A stretch of 64,000 bases of DNA. It comes from Bretschneidera sinensis (Eukaryota > Streptophyta > Magnoliopsida > Brassicales > Akaniaceae). Positions 59,640 to 64,000 of the stretch are shown in pieces. The stretch's first letter is position 1; each line of letters opens with the position of its first letter. A model generated the notes under the pieces. The model saw only the letters and a list, made by a program, of their open reading frames with translations. It was not told the origin of the DNA and did not search any database. The translations under genes and the position numbers were made by a program. The stretch is from contig CM043698.1 in NCBI GenBank assembly GCA_023935145.1, positions 142,580,001-142,644,000 of the forward strand, in the 5' to 3' direction.

Positions 59640-60492
59640 AAGTTAGAAGTTTACCCTTCTTCTCACGCCAGGTCACATACTTGGCATATTTTGTGCAGTC
59701 TTTCTTCACATGACCAGCTTTGTGGCAAAAGAAACAAGTTATACCTTTATCTTGTTTCTGTTGTCCCTTGTGGTGTGAATTTCCAGACTCTGCAGTTTCT
59801 TTTCCTTTAATGTTCCTCTTTCTTTTCTTGCTGGAACTGGGGTCCTGATAAGTTGATGCTAAATGAGTACTTTCAACCTTTTCATGATTAAGTCTCTCTT
59901 CCTCTTATACACACTGAGCAATCAGCTCATTCAAAGTCCATTTCTCCTTTTGAGTATTGTAACTGATTTTGAAAGGACTGAATTGTGTAGGAAGAGAGAT
60001 CAAGACTAAGTGCACCAGAATGCCTTCTGGCAATTCCAGCTTGAATGCCTTTAGTCTTGTCACAAGGTTTGACATCTCCATGATGTACTCTCTTATATTT
60101 CCCTTCACTTTGTACTGCATTGAGACAAGCTTGGACAAGATGGTGCTTATCTCAACCTTTTCGTTTGCGGCGAATCGGTCTGCTATTTGGGGGAGAAATT
60201 TCTTAGCATCATTTTTATCAGGTATAGAATCTCTGATGGTATTCGGAATTGAGTGCTTCATAATCATTAGGCTCATGCGGTTTGATCGCTCCCACTTTTC
60301 ATATACAACCTTTTGCTCAGCAGTACTATCGCTGGTCAAAGGTGCGGGGCGATTGACCCTCAATCCATAGTCTAATTCCATGCACCCCAGCACGATCATA
60401 ACATGATCTTGCCACTTCTTGAAATTCGTGCCATTAAGCACGGGAATGCTGTTGATGTTAGCAGAAATCGATGTTGCTATAAACAAGAACAA
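59640..60492 (-). pseudogene. Copia gag region
   Basis: Reads VLNGTNFKKWQDHVMIVLGC near its start and continues through a UBN2-type gag domain to a stop at about 59905. Downstream, the zinc knuckle CFFCHKAGHVKKDC lies near 59735-59695 after the stop. No ATG is found at the expected start; a TTGTTC..TTTATAG stretch precedes it, so the start is unclear. Confidence 0.8.
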
Positions 60493-61779
60493 AAGCTCAC
60501 AATTAGTAACAACTCATGTATATATGAATCAAAACAAAATTGTATACATATATACATGCATCTGGGCCCATAACAAGATACCTAGCATAACATTAATACT
60601 TAGTTTTTGGACAGAAATATCAACTTGTAAGTGGTATCTCAAACATAGTTCATGAATATTGACAACCTAACCTGCCAAATAATGTGCCTTTCTTTGGACC
60701 AACACATTATTCGTATGGCAACATTTATTTGTCACATATTCACAACTATTTTAATCTATTAACAATGCAAAAATAACCTTCATTTGGGCCGATTATTTTT
60801 ACATATTAATAGCATGTTTACATGTCTTAAAATAAATAAATTTACATATCAGAGATTGCTTTGGCAACATAATACTTCAATTCATTCATCTCAAAAACAT
60901 TAAACATAAAATTCGGAACAAAATCCTTAAAAAAAATTTATTTAATCATTTTCCACTTTACTATACATTCTGTGCATGTCCAGAATATTAAGCTTCCATT
61001 AGTTATTTGAACAGAATATTTGGAAAAGTAAAAAAAAAAAAAAAAAACTGTGTAAATTGTTTTGACATTACGCATTAAGCCAAAAAAAAAAAACTCAAAG
61101 CCAGCGCTGCAGTGCTGGTTCGATAAACGGTAATTTAATCAATCGCAAAAATCATCAAAATTGAATATTTTTATACCAAAAAAAAAAATAGTATTGAAGC
61201 CTCAGCATACATATTAAACAGGAAAATAATAAAGAAAAGGCCATAACTGTTTCTGAGAAAAAGATAGAAAAAGGTTATAAGAGATCTTATATTTCTCAAG
61301 AAAGGGCAAACAAAACTGTTCTATTTACAATGATGCCGATACAAGTTTTTGGTTATTTGAGTTGGTTTTTTTTATTTTTTATTATTCCATATGCAACATT
61401 TCACTTTTTCCATCTACTTCTTTATTCTTCTTTTTATTCTTTAATTTGGTTGCAATGCATCCTGAGTTATGAATTAAACCAAATTAAGCAACAACTGGCA
61501 CCTAATCACAATGCAGCAATACACAACCAATCAATGAAACTTTTGAAACGAAAACATAATTAACGTTTCAGAAAACAGTAGTAAAATAACAAAAACACTT
61601 TTGCTATCTGATCAGCAATATAGTCTCATGCAAGTAAAGTAGTAAACACAACGAAACCGCATAATCATCTGTTTTTTTTTTTTTTTTTATAAAATAAATT
61701 TCTGCCCTAAACATACTTTATGGGAGAAAATTCAAGAAACTCAATTTTCATATGAATCTCAACAATTTAACATGAAAGG
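60493..61779 (-). other. Copia 5' leader
   Basis: About 1.3 kb of AT-rich, non-coding sequence between the primer-binding site and gag, unusually long for Copia. It includes A-runs (61030-61046, 61081-61092) and a T-run (61671-61688). Confidence 0.6.
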
Positions 61780-61792
61780 CTCTGATACCACT
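61780..61792 (-). other. Primer-binding site of the Copia element
   Basis: Minus strand AGTGGTATCAGAG immediately after the 5' LTR, complementary to the 3' end of initiator tRNA-Met. Confidence 0.9.
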
Positions 61793-61872
61793 TGATGGAT
61801 TATAATCTTGATGTTATTACACAAATAATCAATTATACAGCCAAAATATTTTTATATTAAACTTGTCAAGAA

Positions 61873-61911
<39 letters not shown>

Positions 61912-62335
61912 AGAAGATGAGTTAGAAACAAACCGGAATGCATTGCAAGCAAGTCTCATTGGGTTGATCTTTTAAGACTACAGGGAGAACCACATTTGGT
62001 ATGTGAACCAATCAACTGAATGATAGTGGGGAGGGAGAAGAACTGTCTGTTTCAACAAAGTTTAACACACACTAAACACCCTCCCCTGATGTCTATTTAT
62101 ATCCCTATGCCTTAGGGACCATAACCCTAATAGTTACCTTACACATGTGCATTGGGTCTTTGGCCCATTAACAAAGACCCATACCACATCGGGCTTCTAC
62201 ACATAAGGTGATCCATACTAAAGAACCTTGATACTTTGGAGACCCATAAAAATTATATCACTTAATTGGGTCATTTATTAGATAACGGGTCTTCATATAC
62301 AATGTTATAACATATCTGAACCCAAAATTCCAACA
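61793..62335 (-). repeat. 5' LTR of the Copia element
   Basis: 543 bp, in element orientation TGTTGGAATTTTGGG...ATCCATCA. The (AT)n run is uninterrupted here (about 61877-61909), unlike in the 3' LTR; otherwise there are only scattered substitutions. Confidence 0.95.
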
Positions 62336-62469
62336 TAGTTATCATTCATTTGATTGAGTAGATTTATTATTTATGTGAGATTAAATTAGTCATAATCTCG
62401 CCATTTTTGTCCTATATCCCTCTATGAGATAGAATCTATCACACCCAAGTGGGACTAAATTTTTTCTTT

Positions 62470-63095
62470 TTGTCATTTTTACCCTTGAATAAAAATAATT
62501 ATTATAATAGTACTAATAATTATAATATTATTAAATTATTTTTATAATAATAATAAAAATATTAATAATAATTATAATAATATTGATTATAATAGTATTT
62601 TTATAATAATATTTTTTTCTTATAATAATAAATAATGTTATTATTATAATTATAATAATAATAATAATTATATTTATGATAATAATATTTCTTATTATAA
62701 TTATAATTATAAAAATATTATTATGATAATTATAATAATGATGATTATAATTATGATGATAAAAATAATAATTTAATAATAACTAATATTTATTAAAATC
62801 ATAATAATGAAAATACCATAATAATAATAATTATAATAAATGTAATAAATTTTTTAACGGTGATTATAATAATAATAAAAAATAATATTTATAATATTAA
62901 TATAATAATATATTTATTGTAATGACAATAATTATTAATATCATAAGTGTAATAATATTATTTTTATAGTTATAATAATATTATAATGATATAATATTAA
63001 TAATTATTATTTTAATAATTTTATATCATAATAATAATTTATTATTATAATAGTAATTATAATAATAAAAATATAATTATAATTAAATTTTAGGG
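62470..63095. repeat. AT-rich (TAA/ATT)-like low-complexity tract, ~620 bp
   Basis: Composed almost only of A and T in words such as aataataat, attataat and ttattat with rare G or C. It looks like a decayed (TAA)n-type microsatellite or a matrix-attachment-like region. No coding content. Confidence 0.8.
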
Positions 63096-63335
63096 TTTGT
63101 GAAGAAATTAATGATTGTTTAGGATGATGAATAGTGTTATTATTTTTCGGTACTTAAGACTTCTTATCCTACTTTGGTCTCAATCTAGCAATCTCATGAA
63201 TCAAACATAAGATTAAGGTATTATCTCTTTAATCCCATTTTATCTTATCACATGTTAATCCTAATCTTATCCTACTATAATCATATCTGTAAACCAAAAT
63301 AACTCTAAAAATATGTGCAGTAGTATCCAAAGAAG

Positions 63336-63420
63336 CTATGGTGGATGAGTGGCGAACATATGGATTAACATGTAAGGGTGCATGGATTCAAATCCCCTAT
63401 TAACCCCACTTAAAAAAACC
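63336..63420 (+). repeat. tRNA-like / SINE head
   Basis: GGTGGATGAGTGGCGAACAT (A-box-like) is followed by GTGCATGGATTCAAATCCCC (T-arm and B-box, with GGATTC and a possible GAATCC-type pairing partner in ATCC). The spacing fits a tRNA-derived SINE or tRNA pseudogene. The acceptor stem does not pair convincingly. Confidence 0.4.
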
Positions 63421-63439
63421 ACTAATACTTGTGTTTGGC

Positions 63440-64000
63440 CATTTGTGATGACTCGAGACGTTCACTCAAGGTATCTAGCCCACTTATGATGACTAAGGAT
63501 GTTCACACAATATTGATATGAACTGATGTGTACTAAAAGTACCCAACTCTTTAGGATTGGGACACATGGAGAAATGACGTCATCTACAGTGGCGAGCCGT
63601 CTGTTTGGCAGCCTAATTTACAGGTTTTAACTGCTTAAGGCAATGTCTCGGAGAGATCGAGTGGCGACTAAGCTGTCAAACTAATAGACCATAGAATGAA
63701 GTACTATCAGCATACCTATCTCATACGATCAACACACATTAAGAAGATTAATCTCGATCCCTTCAAGGATCTTACCTCTCATCACTGCCTATAAAAGGAA
63801 GTGTTAACTCTTTCAGAGCATCTAAGTAAGAAAAAAGCCAAGAGTTATTATTCTACCACTTTGGAATCCATATAAAAACCCTTCATCTTACGTCACCTCT
63901 GTACATAAACTAACTTAACCATCGGAAGATCCTTCCTAGAGCACACAAACTCTACTTAACCATCGAAAGATCCTCCCCGGAGCACACAAACTCTAAGAGA
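63440..64000 (+). repeat. Probable LTR or other retroelement piece cut by the window end
   Basis: Has LTR-like content: 'cctataaaaggaag' (TATA) near 63789 and a CT-rich downstream part. Two tandem ~55-bp units are built on 'acttaaccatcg.aagatcct' and 'gagcacacaaactct' (about 63908-63998). A second smaller repeat ('tgatgact.gagacgttcac') lies at 63446-63510. The boundary and family cannot be fixed from this window. Confidence 0.3.

Larger units (their letters stand above)
55511..62335 (-). mobile_element. Ty1/Copia LTR retrotransposon, full length but mutated, 6.8 kb
   Basis: Target duplication TAGTT at 55506-55510 and 62336-62340. The LTRs at 55511-56055 and 61793-62335 are nearly identical. 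The primer-binding site AGTGGTATCAGAG (complementary to initiator tRNA-Met) is at 61792-61780 and the polypurine tract AAGTGGGAGAT at 56066-56056. Domain order on the minus strand is gag, protease, integrase, RT, RNase H, which is Copia order. Stops and shifts interrupt gag-pol in several places, so it is not autonomous. High LTR similarity suggests a fairly recent insertion. Confidence 0.95.

Overview
This window is nuclear DNA of a flowering plant, most likely a woody or perennial eudicot. The evidence is small exons in AT-rich DNA with GT..AG introns, a chloroplast-targeted thylakoid gene, a plant-type ArfGAP gene, a plant-specific DUF4408/DUF761 gene, and a heavy load of plant transposable elements (Ty3/Gypsy TAT-type, Ty1/Copia, L1-type LINE, non-autonomous LTR elements, MITE- and SINE-like repeats). 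I cannot name the species.

Layout. 1-7.0 kb: gene-poor DNA with several degenerate tandem repeats and two tRNA-derived (SINE-like) pieces. 7.07-11.90 kb (+): a complete 12-exon gene for the thylakoid CcdA protein (356 aa). 11.9-14.8 kb: AT-rich intergenic DNA. 14.77-16.60 kb (-): a two-exon DUF4408/DUF761 gene whose intron holds a TIR-type repeat. 16.7-22.6 kb: intergenic, with two copies of a small MITE. 22.61-33.86 kb (-): a complete 11-exon AGD5/NEVERSHED-type ArfGAP gene (476 aa). Its 5.8-kb intron 6 contains a LINE fragment that was itself split by a 3.2-kb palindromic pair of short LTR elements. 34.27-39.20 kb: a candidate gene-capturing TIR element holding, in the same orientation, two CRAL-TRIO exons and the frameshifted C-terminal exon of a SULTR4-type sulfate transporter. 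41.0-42.4 kb (+): a small two-exon gene for a 92-aa protein, apparently with an intron in its 5' leader. 43.32-51.65 kb (+): a Gypsy/TAT-type element with 5-bp target duplications, broken gag-pol, a fused RT/integrase deletion, a broken antisense extra ORF and a 48-bp tandem array. 51.7-55.5 kb: host flank and repeats. 55.51-62.34 kb (-): a complete but mutated Copia element with LTRs, PBS, PPT and target duplications. 62.5-63.1 kb: AT-rich trinucleotide-like DNA. 63.3-64.0 kb: a tRNA-like repeat and probably part of another LTR.

How the genes relate. The four host genes are independent units and there is no operon logic. CcdA carries reducing equivalents across the thylakoid membrane for cytochrome assembly; AGD5 controls Arf GTPase cycling in membrane traffic at the trans-Golgi network; the functions of the DUF4408/DUF761 and 92-aa proteins are unknown. 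The most unusual structures are the nested palindromic LTR pair inside the LINE inside the AGD5 intron, the multi-gene capture region at 34-39 kb, and the hairpin-forming 48-bp array in the TAT element. All exon boundaries were read by eye from splice signals, frame continuity and family knowledge; total coding lengths of the complete genes are divisible by three.
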